From: Drosophila miranda
Taxonomy: Eukaryota > Arthropoda > Insecta > Diptera > Drosophilidae
Direction of reading: 5' to 3'
Assembly: GCF_003369915.1 (NCBI RefSeq)
Contig: NC_046674.1
Coordinates: 27,717,657 to 27,781,656 of the forward strand
DNA: 64,000 bases
Each line of letters starts with the position of its first letter. Positions within the stretch are counted from its first letter, which is position 1. Made by a program: the position numbers and the translations under genes. Of the stretch, positions 1 to 9,639 are shown one piece after another. Under the pieces are notes generated by a model. That model worked only from the letters and a program-made list of their open reading frames with translations. It was not told the origin of the DNA and searched no databases.

Positions 1-1130
1 TGTGTCGCCCAAAACACACAGTAAAAGAGAGAGAGAGAACGACCAAGAGAGAGGACTGTCCACGAGTTTGTTAACGTATTAGTCGGTCTCTCCCCCCCCT
101 TTCCCGTTCCGTTCAATCTTTCAACCATTTAGCACGTTCTACGCTACGTGAGCGCTCTCTTTTTTTGAATTGGTCTCACTCTCTCTCCACTGCTTGGTTA
201 CTCTCTTGTGCTGCTTGCTCTCTCTATCTCCTGCTCAGTTGCGGCTTTTTGTCAACTGCTTCTTCTTATCTCTGCTGCTACCTTTGCTTCTTCTTTCTCT
301 CTCTCTCTCTCGCTTGGAAATTTGTTTTATCGCACTATTTTGTTGGGTATATTTTGTATATTTCCTATTAGAACAAATATAATAGAAATCCACTGCTAAT
401 TGGTAAGAAAATCGCTCAGTGCTCCAAATGGCAGAATAACCAAGCAGAATCCTCCAAACACGCAGTCAACGTAAACGCACACGTAACACACAGAACAACA
501 AAGAATGAGGTGGTAACGAAGGACGCGGTGGGGGAGCAGGAAGGAGGACAAAAACCGGCTGTAATTAATATTTACGTTTGTTTTTGTTGTTGTCGTTGTG
601 GCCGCCTGTTTTTTGTAGATGCTTTTCAACATTATTTTTACCCTAATTTTATTTTTGTAAATGATTTTTGATTGTTTAAATACTTTTCTTATTTATTTTG
701 TTTTTGTAAATTATTGTTGACATTTTTTTTGTTTTTTGTGTAATTATCCGTTGTTTATGAACACCCTGTTGTTTGTTGCTGTTATTATTTGTTGTTGTTT
801 TAGAGTAAACTCCACACACACGGAAAAAAAATTTAACAAAAAATACAACAAAATGCCGGCGTATTGTCGCTTAACGTAGGGCCGTAGTGCGTATCGGACC
901 GGGGGGTGGTGGTGGTGGCAGGCAGGCGAAGGCCGGTCCGTCGGACAATTAGCGGGCGAAGGAACGAAGGAATTGATTCATAAATAAACGGCAATAAGCG
1001 TTTCGTTCTCGCTTTCACGTAACAACAAGCACAACCATTTTCGTTTACGTTACGCTGCTGCGCCTCTTGTCGCCAACCTCCGTCGCTGCGTCCGGTACGG
1101 TATATTGAAATATATCTTTTTTTATATTAT
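1..1130. promoter_or_regulatory. GA/CT-rich noncoding DNA, promoter- or 5'UTR-like
   Basis: No convincing coding frame. It has a GA tract (27-38), repeated GAGAG words, a CT tract (about 296-312), poly-T runs and a GTTGTTGTT/GTCGTTGTGG stretch near 580-610. Such GAGA-rich, T-rich DNA is typical of Drosophila promoters and first introns, but no TATA or initiator can be assigned to a gene. The short frames here are low-complexity and are not accepted. Confidence 0.3.
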
Positions 1131-1256
1131 ATATTTTAGGTGATTTTTTGTTGTTGCAAAAATATCAATACGGATATTTCTTGTGGGATAAATCAACGGA
1201 CTTTTCTGAATTCAGAAAAAATTCGACACTCTGGTGTTGCCTTTTCCGCGGCCATA

Positions 1257-1279
1257 TTTTGAATGTTGCTAGTGTTAGT
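1257..1279 (+). repeat. 23-bp direct repeat, copy 1
   Basis: Exact match to 2480-2502, followed in both places by a related CTGTT-containing flank. The cause is unknown; it may be two ends of one decayed element. Confidence 0.5.
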
Positions 1280-2479
1280 GTGCTGTTCTGGCCAGTTTCT
1301 AAAATTTGTGACATTCGTTGGACCGATGAAAAACGAGCTTAGCCCACTATGCCCCCCTCCATTTAAACAGCTCATCAGCTTGTATTAAACTGCCAAAATG
1401 AATACTATATGTATATTCTTCTTGTAGATCCGTACTTTCTCTTTCCCGACAACCAAAAATTCCACGAAATCTTTTACCTGAATTATTCAATTTGTATAAT
1501 TTTCGGTGGAATATAGATATACCCCCTTGGTCTACAATGGGTTAATCGTTCGTCAAGGACTGGAAACCATATTCATCGATTTTGATATTCGATTTGATAT
1601 TACTATTTAGCTAGGACTTCCCTATCTGAACACATATTTTTATCTGATTGAAAAATCAATTTTCTACAAGATATTTTTAATTAAATTACTCCCTTTTATA
1701 GCATTTTTTCTAAAATACGGTTTAAACAAATTAAGTCAAAGCACAAAAACGTAAGTGTGTGCGGTATAAAACGTAAGTGTGTCTTGAATGTAACGCCATT
1801 GTTGCTGGTCAACAGGTATCCGCTGCGAGTATTGACGTTGTTATACCCTATTTTATTTTATTAACAAGCCAATTCTGTTATCCAAGCTTATTAAAAACAT
1901 TGGTAACGGCTAATTCTCAGATTGTCATGTCTTAAGCGTATTAATGCAAATCATGTATCCTCAATATATACATACATATATCGATCCCGATACTTATTCT
2001 TGGTCTCTGTAAGAAGACCACTAACCCTAAATATCGTTAAAATAGCTATAAAACAGAGACTGACTTGTTTCTGCATGTATTGAAGCCGGGGATGACAAAC
2101 ATTTCCTCAATTCTATACTATTTTTTTGCCCAGGGTATGCAGAATGTTGCCCATCGCGCCACCATGCTGCGGGACATGCTGCTCGTTTTCTCGGCACATG
2201 AGTCTGGCCCATGCAAATTTAATGTTGCCAAACGTAAATAACGTAATGTCTAGAATGGTCCACATTCAACGTAAGTGTGTCTAGAAAAAGTCTCCTTGTT
2301 GCAAGGAAATTTTCCCGATGAAAAATCGCTCTACGAAGAGAATATCTCACCACAAAATAGAGACAAAATCCCAAAAAAAGGAGAGCAAACTTGAGCGCCT
2401 AATAGAAATTGTTTGAGATTGCATAAGCAACAAGGATTTAAATGCAATCCATTTGACAGAGCGAACATTTTGAGCCAAA

Positions 2480-2502
2480 TTTTGAATGTTGCTAGTGTTA
2501 GT
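2480..2502 (+). repeat. 23-bp direct repeat, copy 2
   Basis: Exact match to 1257-1279. Confidence 0.5.
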
Positions 2503-2654
2503 TCGCTGTTTCTATAATTTGTACATTTGCTCAATTTCTTACAGGCCAGCTACATGCTGCCTACGTATTTGCTACATGTGCTGAGTAAAAACAGGGTATG
2601 TACAACAGGAAAAACGGCCCGGAGAAGCCAACGCATGCAAGCTAAAATCGACCC

Positions 2655-2719
2655 CCTTTGCATAATATACCTTGAAGGCAAAATCGGTTTTCAAGGTATA
2701 TTGTCCTCACACGCAAAGG
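2655..2719. other. imperfect hairpin with a perfect 13-bp stem
   Basis: AATATACCTTGAA (2664-2676) is perfectly complementary to TTCAAGGTATATT (2690-2702) across a 13-nt loop. An outer CCTTTGC (2655-2661) pairs with GCAAAGG (2713-2719). It could be a pre-miRNA-like fold, a fragment of a foldback element, or chance. No transcription evidence can be read from sequence. Confidence 0.4.
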
Positions 2720-3402
2720 TGATGTCTGTACGAACTTTGCAATTTGCCTTGGCTATTTTTGCCTGTTGTCCATACCTCCTTCTATTGTCCACTCAAAAGT
2801 ATCCCGACTTATTTTTTCGTTGCATGTATGAGCCGATAGAACCAGTGGTCTTATCAATGAAAATGCCGAACACCATTTTCTCATTTTCAAAATGTACCAT
2901 AAGTATAACGACGAAAAAACTTGTCCCACTAAGCCCGCATCTATTCAAAAAGGTGAACAACTTGAGCTAAACCTCGGAAAATAGTACGGTTCCCGAGTTT
3001 GGGGCGACATGTCCCGAACACGTTTCATTCAAATCCGCCCGCCTTCAAAAGTAGCTGGTGCTTGAAAATGTTGCTTGGCGACATCGGGCTGAAGTCTGAA
3101 CATACCCAGGGAATTTAGGTGCTGGGTTTACCTTGTCCATAAAAGTTCGCTCAGCCGGTTCTCATTCTCTCTTTTTCTCTGGTTTCTGTTTTGCTCTCTT
3201 GCCAAAACAGCTGATTGGGAGGGAAATTTTAATTGCGCGTGCGTAGGACAGTTTTTCAAAAACTGTTCGAAAGACAACAGAAATTAAGTTTCAAAAAATA
3301 ATTATAGATAGAACTGTTCTTTAAAGGCAACTGTACTTATAAATTATCCTTGGAGAGGACGTATATTCTTACATTATTTGTATCTTATATTCCACTTTTT
3401 TT

Positions 3403-3808
3403 TTACCTGATACTCAAAATGAGTATAGGGGTATATTAGATTTGTGGGGAAAGTTGATGTGTGTAACACCCAGAAGAAAGCGTTCCCGACCCCATAATGT
3501 ATTTATACTTGATCAGCATCAACAGCCCAGTCGATAGAGTCATGTCTGTCTGTCCGCCAGTCCGCCTGTCCGTCCGTCCCTATAATCGCCTAGTGCTCAG
3601 AGACTATAAAAGCTAGAGCAACGACATTTTGTATCCAGATATCTGTGATATGTATTTATGTCACTGTTACAAGTGTGTTTCAAAACTTAAACCAGCTCCC
3701 TTCCGCCACCCCAACCGACGAAGATCTGTGGCATAAATAAATCTTAAGGAATGACCATGTCAACTAGATTGCCGAATCAGGATCAGATCGGATCATTATT
3801 CTTTTAAA
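3403..3808 (+). mobile_element. DINE-1/INE-1-type nonautonomous Helitron remnant
   Basis: It starts with TGATACTCAAAATGAGTATA, passes through the 'dying' core (TTGATCAGCATCAA, CTGT/CCGT microsatellite), then the CTATAAAAGCTAGAGCAACG block and the 'GATCTGTGGCAT' block. All of these blocks recur in the DINE-1 copies further right. It is more diverged than those copies (for example, CCGCCAGTCCGCCTG in the microsatellite), so it is an older insertion. Confidence 0.8.
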
Positions 3809-4166
3809 AACAACACTGTTACTCAAAATCCGCGTTCGAAGGAAACGAAACTTTACAATTTAACGTTTTCTGTGCATATGCTCACGGTTCTTGCGGTTCT
3901 AGGCACCACGTCTGGATCCGCCAATCGTCTGGGAATATCTATAGCCCTTGCCGGTACCACTGGAGCTCTTACCAGCTGAGGTAAGACCACAGGGCTCGCG
4001 AGCAACGCATCACATCACTTTTCCAATGTGTTTGATAGACCCTGCTTACGAGACGACCAAATTCTAAAAGCATTATTATAGCCGGCTCGAGCCCTGGACA
4101 GGCTGAGAGGCTGTACCACGGCTAGGAAGCCTTCCTTACAAGGTGAAGAGGCACTTGTTGAGGTAA
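3809..4166. other. no recognisable gene
   Basis: Mixed-composition DNA between the DINE-1 and the helicase relic. It probably includes Helitron-derived DNA upstream of the relic, but no motif can be supported. Confidence 0.3.
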
Positions 4167-4790
4167 TTGATGATGAGGTTGATTAGATTGCTTTATTTGA
4201 AGCAACAAACTTATCTCACCAATGTTCTGCATATTGCTAGAAAAAAGGCAGTTTTATATGAGTTTGTATGTGGTGGTGCTGGCGTCGGCAAGAGTAAAAC
4301 AGTATCTACCATTTTTAAGACCATTTCCCAGAAGTTTAATCGGAGACCAGAATCTAACCCTGATACTATTAAAGTACTTCTGTGTGCTCAGACGGGAAAA
4401 GGTTCATTTGGTATTGGATGTTTCACAATTCACCCAATGTTTTCTTTACCTCTCAATCATTCAAACAATGGTTTTAAACAATTGTGTCCAGGTGTCCAGG
4501 AAAATGTTGAAACCGATGAAAACAAGTTTTCACATTTTCAAAGGTGTTTAAAATAAATTTTTTCTAGGCATGACAGTCATTTGGTGGCATTTCTGTTATC
4601 GTGTACGACAGCGAGATGACAAAACCTTTACAATCGCAATAAATAACATGGCATCGACTGAAATGACGTCGAAATATCTTCAATTGCTTAAAGACCAAAT
4701 AGTTGACGGTAGTCAATCTCCAAGCAATGCAATCCACTTTTTTAATAGCATATATAGCTATAACACAACTCGACACACACACTCCTCTTC
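4167..4790 (+). pseudogene. Helitron PIF1-like helicase relic
   Basis: The first frame (to 4556) reads through GGAGVGKSKTV, the Walker A motif of the Helitron PIF1-type helicase. The family-typical FNRRPESNPDTIKVLLCAQT and 'G.GCFTIHP.F.LPLN' stretch follow. After a stop, a second frame (about 4570-4790) resumes with RQRDDKTFTIAINNM and a 'SNAIHFF' stretch, which match a later part of the same domain. The Walker B segment between them is missing, and stops and a frameshift separate the pieces. The gene is dead. It is likely a trace of an autonomous Helitron that could have mobilised DINE-1 elements. Family assignment is from motif memory; confidence is fair because the Walker A context is characteristic. 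Confidence 0.7.
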
Positions 4791-5284
4791 CAGCTGCGCT
4801 TGTGTCCTTGTGCCATGGGCACCCTTTATTTTTACTTAATTAAGAGTTACTTAGGACCTTTTTGGCATTACCCTTTTATTTTTTTATTTGCATGCAGGTA
4901 AGATTTAGTAATATTTCATTCTCGTTATTAGCTTCACATTTGCTTTGATTTCATTCTGTAATTAATTAATTATCCTACAAGTTATAAAAAATTACGTAGT
5001 TATATGCTTTGCTAAATATTTATAAATTGACGCCTTTGAAAGGAACATAACACCTACTCCCAAAATGTCAGAGCTCCCGCAGACGCAATGACACAATTTA
5101 AAAGTGTCCTAAAGCCCTTAATTTCTAAAAACTTCCAAAACTCCGACCCTTTGATTCGTATAGTGGCAAGCCACAGAATCGTCTTTTAGAGAAGATAATG
5201 GGTTTGGGAGTCCTCAGTTCTCAATCCTCAAAAAACTCAAAATCCACTACAAAATCAATTTTCAACACAATTTAAATGCTGTAA
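4791..5284. other. AT-rich upstream flank of the 5285 gene
   Basis: No coding frame accepted. If the gene has upstream exons they are not recognisable here. TGCAG at 5286-5290 could serve as a splice acceptor placing an exon start at 5291, in frame with the protein, but no strong polypyrimidine tract precedes it. Confidence 0.3.
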
Positions 5285-6142
5285 ATGCAGCGCCATAGCA
5301 AAGCAAGTGTCGCCAAAAGCGGAAACGGCAAGCTGGAGACGCACTATATGGCCAAAATGGGAAAGTGGATAACCCCCGAAGAGGAGGCACGCCAAAAGTT
5401 CATCATGCGGGAACGGGATCGCGAGCGGAGTACCGCCGAGTACCGCCAGATGGAGGGAGAGCGGCACCGATTCCGCAAGCAGACGCCAAGGCCCAGTTTG
5501 ATGACACCCGAGGAGGAGGCGCGCCACAAGTGCATCATGCACGAGCGGGATCGGGAAAGAAAGCGCATGAAGCGCATGAATCCCGAATATCGGCGAATGG
5601 AGCGCGAACGCAACCGATTTCGCAAGAAGTTGACCCCCGAGGAGGAGCTGCGGCTGAAGATGATACAGCGGGAGAGGGATCGCGAGAGGAAGCGTATCAA
5701 GCGCATGAATCCCGAGTACCGGCGGCTGGAGCAGGAGCGCGATCGGGACAGAAAAAAGGCGCGGAGGGCGAACGAGGCCTTCCGGCAGCTCGAGAAGCTG
5801 CGTGACAAGATACGCAAGGACCGCAAGAAGGGACTCCTGGTGACCGATCCCTCACAGCTCCCGCCCGCATTCGCGGCCACACTACCGCCAGTGCCTGTTG
5901 TCAAGCCCGAGGTTGGTCTACCGCCAACCTCCCAGGGCCAGCAACAACAACAACAGCAGCCGCGGTCGTTCGCGCACCCCGCCTTGCCCATCACCAGCGA
6001 CACGCTGATGCCGCAACTGTGCCACCCCATTCTCCACCCGAACGGCATCAAGCAGGAGTACGGCCAAGATGTGTCCGCCTCGGCCATGGCCGCTGCCCAG
6101 GCGGCTGCTCTGGCATCGCTACGGGGCCAGCAGCACGCGTAG
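5285..6142 (+). CDS. Arg/Glu-rich tandem-repeat protein (STPR-like), putative nuclear factor
   Basis: A 285-codon open frame with strong Drosophila-like codon use. Residues about 28-180 contain three long modules of about 43 residues beginning TPEEEAR or TPEEELR. Each has a charged half (ERDRERKRMKRM type) and a second half (NPEYRRMERERNRFRKK type), and a shorter fourth part follows. This layout resembles the 23-residue STPR repeats of silkworm FMBP-1 and some Drosophila nuclear proteins, which bind DNA; that link is inference. A proline- and Gln-rich tail and an Ala stretch (AAAQAAALASL) follow, typical of transcription regulators. The ATG at 5285 follows an in-frame TAA directly; the better Kozak ATG is at 5354 (AAAATGG), and an upstream spliced exon is possible. 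The frame closes at TAG 6140-6142 but the same frame stays open to 6433 (next entry). Confidence 0.75.
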   Translation: MQRHSKASVAKSGNGKLETHYMAKMGKWITPEEEARQKFIMRERDRERSTAEYRQMEGERHRFRKQTPRPSLMTPEEEARHKCIMHERDRERKRMKRMNPEYRRMERERNRFRKKLTPEEELRLKMIQRERDRERKRIKRMNPEYRRLEQERDRDRKKARRANEAFRQLEKLRDKIRKDRKKGLLVTDPSQLPPAFAATLPPVPVVKPEVGLPPTSQGQQQQQQQPRSFAHPALPITSDTLMPQLCHPILHPNGIKQEYGQDVSASAMAAAQAAALASLRGQQHA

Positions 6143-6433
6143 GACGATCAGGATCAGGATATGGCTCTCAACCTGGAGCCGGAGATCATACTGCAGACAG
6201 CGCCCGATGTGAATCCCGCCCAGCCACAGCAGCACCACTTCACTGCCCACCAGCAGCAGCAGCAGCAGCAGCACTGCAACATGTTCCAGCACATGGCATC
6301 GCAGGCCCATATGCGGCACATGCGATCGGCGGCGCTACCTCCGCCGCCACCCTCTGTGGCACTGCCGTCACCGCCACCACCAGCCACACATCAGCAGCCA
6401 CCGCCTCAACAGTTGCAGCATCCGCAGCAGTGA
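6143..6433 (+). CDS. in-frame 96-codon extension after the TAG (readthrough candidate)
   Basis: Immediately after TAG 6140-6142 the same frame continues for 96 codons to TGA 6431-6433. The encoded stretch is coding-like: DDQDQDMALNLEPE, a His/Gln block with Q7, Met/His-rich HMASQAHM repeats, a proline block and a Gln-rich end. It may be reached by stop-codon readthrough (known for many Drosophila genes) or from the internal ATG at 6161, or the TAG may be a recent nonsense mutation in this locus. A 58-nt intron from GT 6139 to AG 6196 was tested by eye and gives an early stop. Two detached copies (21147-21481 and 59719-60065) keep the TAG and the open frame. Confidence 0.5.
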   Translation, partial: DDQDQDMALNLEPEIILQTAPDVNPAQPQQHHFTAHQQQQQQQHCNMFQHMASQAHMRHMRSAALPPPPPSVALPSPPPPATHQQPPPQQLQHPQQ

Positions 6434-7048
6434 AAGATTCTCGCCTTTAGTCTTTAAGCTCAACGCTAGCCAGCTAATCACATTTCACACGTTCATGTGC
6501 GCCTACAGTGGGTCTGGAAAGTGCCTCCACACCGGAAAAATGTTCAACGCAATGCCCACTGTGCTTAGAGTTGTGATTAAATGGTTTTTGTGATTCCTAT
6601 TTCTGATTTTATGATGTGCAAAAGTACGTTTTCCTGTTGCAATGCAGAAGTTTATGGAACTATGGCATCACTGACAGAAGTAGACTTGACCTGTAGCAAT
6701 ATCATGAGAAAACGTATCTTTGTCTCACAAGTATCCTGTATTTCTGTCAATGCTTTAACTGTTCTTCAGTATCCAATATCCTTGCAATATTTAAAGCCCT
6801 AGATGTAGTCTCTGGTTTTATGTCCCCTTTCTTATAGAAGTCACAGCTCTAAGGGATGTCTCAAACACTCATGTATGTTCGATATTAGTTTGAATGCTTA
6901 AAATAATGAGATTCGATATAACGATACGATAACGATTATTGTACGATTACATATATGATATAATGATACATGGCAAGCCGTAAATTACTTATTTAGTTTT
7001 ATTATTTTAATTTAAGTTTAAATATAAGTAGCAAAAACCCTTGCTACC
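6434..7048. other. 3' flank/3'UTR of the 5285 gene, duplicated elsewhere
   Basis: Follows the gene without a break and recurs inverted at 20536-21146 and 59108-59718, so it was part of the duplicated block. A 73-codon frame at 6581-6802 is conserved in all three copies, but the copies are nearly identical as DNA, so this does not show coding. Around 6905-6970 there is an ACGATA/CGATTA-rich AT stretch. Confidence 0.5.
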
Positions 7049-7765
7049 AATGAAAGTAAAGCACCATAACAGTGATTATTTAACGGTTCAGTCCGCTTTT
7101 GAAAAGCTTGGGGTCCTAATGATAACCCAAGTTCCCCTAGATTGCATGCATCTTGTAGAATTGGGTGCAATGGGGTAATATAGAAAATGCTCAACAAATG
7201 TTGAATCTGTTTGTTGAGAACTTTCCTATTATTTTCGGTGAAAACAGTGTGTCCTACAATGTTCCCGGCTTACTTCACGTAAGAGAGACTGTAAAACAAG
7301 TCGGAAACGCTTCGTCTTACGCTTTTGAAAATTATTTGCAAACTCTTAAAAATTTTGTCCGTAAGCCAACACATATCTTAGAACAAATATTCAGAAAAAC
7401 AGTCGAAGATAGGTACGTTGCTCCCGGTAAAGAACCAGTATTGTTAGTAGGCAAGAATTTAAAGATTCAGAACAGTTCCCTAAAAGATAGAAAGCCAGAT
7501 AATTTTTCCTTTATAAGAGGAGATGTTCCTATTCAAATCGAGTCATTTGAAGAGGAATTAGGAAAGATTTTTATCATAGGTAGAATAAACATTAGATGTT
7601 TTTATAGTGAACTATTAAGTTCGACTTAAGTTAAGTATATACCTAGTCAATGTAGAAGCACCAACTGAGCTGGAAAAGTTTTCGGTAGAAGAATGTGAAC
7701 GGAAAGCCGTTGCCATGCCATATAAAGGGGAAATAGTTTTAGTTCCATTGTTGCATTTTCCATAG
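7049..7765 (+). pseudogene. CACTA/EnSpm-like (DUF4218-like) transposase relic, copy 1
   Basis: Starts with the KVKHHNSDYLTVQSAFEKLG stretch and the 'QVPLDCMHLVELG' motif, which is like the conserved 'D-MH-v-LG' site of animal Tnp2/DUF4218-type proteins. It then jumps by deletion (near 7170, 'GCAATG|GGGTAATATAG') to LNLFVENFPIIFGEN, YNVPGLLHV, the SYAFENYLQTLKNFVRKPT motif (the 'FPFEnflgklKk.vr' signature) and EDRYVAPGKEP, ending HFP* at 7765. It also carries a stop near 7629. Other copies keep the region deleted here. The family name is by motif resemblance only; another CMC- or KDZ-type superfamily is possible. Confidence 0.5.
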
Positions 7766-8085
7766 GTTTATTTGCTACCTTTATTTATTTTCATTTGTAA
7801 TATATTTTGCTTATTTTTAAATGCATAAAATGGAGGTGTTTAGTCCGTAGGCGTAATTGAATTACGAATCGGGCATATCTTTATAAAATGCATGATTTTT
7901 CGGGAAAAATCATCGCTTATTAAGTGCATGATTTTTATGCTAGATGACAATGTCATCGACTATGCCCTAGGACATCTCCATGTTAATGTCAACAGCTCAG
8001 CGTATGGCCGGTCATCAACTATGACATCGGGGGTAGTGACGCGGTCATCGACGTGTCAGCAGCTGAGTCATCGATGACCCGTACT
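7766..8085. repeat. cluster of TCGATGAC dyads and hairpins
   Basis: A perfect palindromic hairpin TGATTTTTC-GG-GAAAAATCA lies near 7893-7912. GATGACAATGTCATC near 7943-7957 is a perfect dyad around its centre base. The words TCGATGAC, TCATCGAC and TCATCGATGAC repeat through to about 8078. It recurs inverted at 37441-37829, 47561-47945 and 57788-58119. No coding frame. Confidence 0.5.
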
Positions 8086-8565
8086 GCAGGGCATATACGT
8101 ACATATGTACATATGCACATATCGGTGAACAGAAACTCCTCGTCGGGTTTCCACAGAGGAGTCCCGTTGTAGCACCAGGACTCCCGAAGATCCGCTTACT
8201 CATCCTCGTGGTTGTATGCAGGTCCACCCTATCCTGCTGCACAGCGTTAATGAGGGTGCCGAATGAACGCATGTGGCCCATCTCGACTTGGCTTCATCCA
8301 GCAGACAAATCCTCCGATTTCACGGCACGTATCATTTACTGTGGCGCTTAAAAATACAAGTAAGATTTCAGTTTTACCCAAAAAACGAAACCGTTTGACT
8401 AGGCTTCTATTTTTGAGCCGTAGAAGCAGAAAAAGCTGCGCATTCCGCAGTAGAATTGTTCAAGTTCACATCCAACTGCACGGAAACCCCCGCAACCCAC
8501 GCAACCACCGCACCACTGGATCACCCTGATGCTGCACGATTAGTGTCAAAATTATAAAAAAAAAA
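8086..8565 (+). other. recurrent unassigned segment with an 88-codon frame
   Basis: Present six times or in part through the window (inverted copies 15661-16078, 37001-37440, 47121-47560, 57341-57787). An ATG frame at 8263-8529 (88 codons, Arg-rich) is conserved in all copies, and an overlapping frame on the same strand reads 'WLHPADKSSD', faintly like the NPAD site in BEL/Pao polyproteins. Neither is strong enough for a call; it is probably a transposon fragment. Confidence 0.35.
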
Positions 8566-9230
8566 ACGCCGGAAAAGTTTGTTCTTTACCCTACGTTTAA
8601 TTCCGACACGAATATTTACGTTCCTATATTTCGTTTACTTAAGATCAGAAACAAAAAAATATAATATGTATACGTCCAAGTTCACGATGTGCTTGCCACG
8701 AAGGAAAAAATGAACAAGGGCTCAGTTCCTCTAGGACTGCGGTATTTATACCTTTTTGTCGCTGCGCAGTGCACACACACTATCATGGAAGCCGAACTGC
8801 TCTACACGAGCAGTGCTGCCAGAAATTCAGAGCTAGATTCAAAAATAAATCGCAAAAATGGCTAAAACTGAAAATAAATACACTTAAAATTAGGCAAAGA
8901 CCCGTGGAATTCAAAATGCTGTGGTTTTTTTGCTTTAGGTTATTTTAGCGATAAATTAACAGATACATATGTACAAGAGAATTCATCTATTCCACACACG
9001 AAGCCTCCGAATAAAGTTCTTGTTTATGTGCTCCCATTAAGAATAGCCCAACAAACTAGATCCAATAATTTGTATGCAAAAATAAAGTCCAGACGAGAAG
9101 AAATATACATCTAACGCTAAAAAAAAGCTGAATGTATTTAAATAAAATACTAAATTGCTTGTAAAAGCATTTTGAAAATTGTATAAGCCATTTCTAGCTA
9201 TGTCTTAAAATATGCTAAAATGGCTGCGCT
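8566..9230 (-). other. recurrent segment 'S' with a TATA-box-like site
   Basis: Read on the minus strand it contains GGTATAAATACC (around 8740-8751), a canonical TATA box in a near-palindrome, followed by GC-richer sequence; this looks like a polymerase II core promoter, perhaps of a lost LTR element. It recurs at 15001-15660, 21482-22002, 36480-37000, 46600-47120, 56820-57340 and 60066-60586. The latter copies are inverted relative to this one. No protein-coding gene seen. Confidence 0.4.
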
Positions 9231-9639
9231 CTACACAGGCTCTCGGTGTGCTGGCGCTGCTACATAACTGTATATGTACGTAAGATGTATTATATACGTA
9301 AATATAAGCCTGAAAGAAAACGTTCGGGTTCGTGCGAGGGGAGGAGCGACCGATAGAAATACATGCTCTCGTTTGGTTGCTGTTCTGTCTGGTAGCAGCG
9401 TAGAGGCAAAATTAGGGACTTCACATTCTCTAACAATTGTTGGTGTTGGTGTAACTTTTGTCGTTTGCTTTGACATCTTTCTGCCCGCTGGACGACAGGC
9501 TCGTCAGAGGTCGTGCGCCGCCGCATCCGACGCAGAACCGTTTAGAGTATTTCTATCTCTCTCACGCCTCTCTCTTTGCATGCTTTTTTAGCTTGCAGCA
9601 TGCGAAAGTGAGAGAGATAATCTGCCATCGCGTTGCTGG
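9231..9639. other. recurrent segment 'A' (noncoding)
   Basis: Begins GGCTCTCGGTGTGCTGGCGC. It is repeated inverted at 14621-15000, 35977-36340, 46096-46460 and 56321-56690. Frames of 78-125 codons occur on both strands but shift between copies and look accidental. The last bases (9594-9639) are unique to this copy and include the left target duplication of the hAT element. Confidence 0.45.

Larger units (their letters stand above)
1131..3402. other. gene-poor intergenic DNA with small dispersed repeats
   Basis: AT-rich, no accepted gene. Two places share an exact 23-bp word (1257-1279 and 2480-2502, TTTTGAATGTTGCTAG...), and the 11-mer CGTAAGTGTGT occurs three times (1750, 1772, 2270), so parts of this stretch seem to derive from one another or from a decayed repeat. 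A 147-codon frame at 2527-2970 overlaps a hairpin and looks accidental. Confidence 0.4.

Noticed and set aside
2527..2970. 147-codon open frame
   Set aside because: No recognisable motif, AT-rich codon use, and it runs through the 2655-2719 hairpin; probably chance.
5344..6087. 247-codon minus-strand frame opposite the repeat gene
   Set aside because: A mirror of the Arg/Glu and Gln codons of the plus-strand gene; Ser/Arg/Cys low complexity with no domain.
6139..6196. 58-nt intron that would remove the TAG of the 5285 gene
   Set aside because: GT and AG are in place but the splice changes frame and meets a TGA six codons later, so it would not rescue the extension.
8263..8529. 88-codon Arg-rich frame as a real gene
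   Set aside because: Conserved in all units but so is the surrounding DNA; overlapping frames are equally open and no domain is seen.
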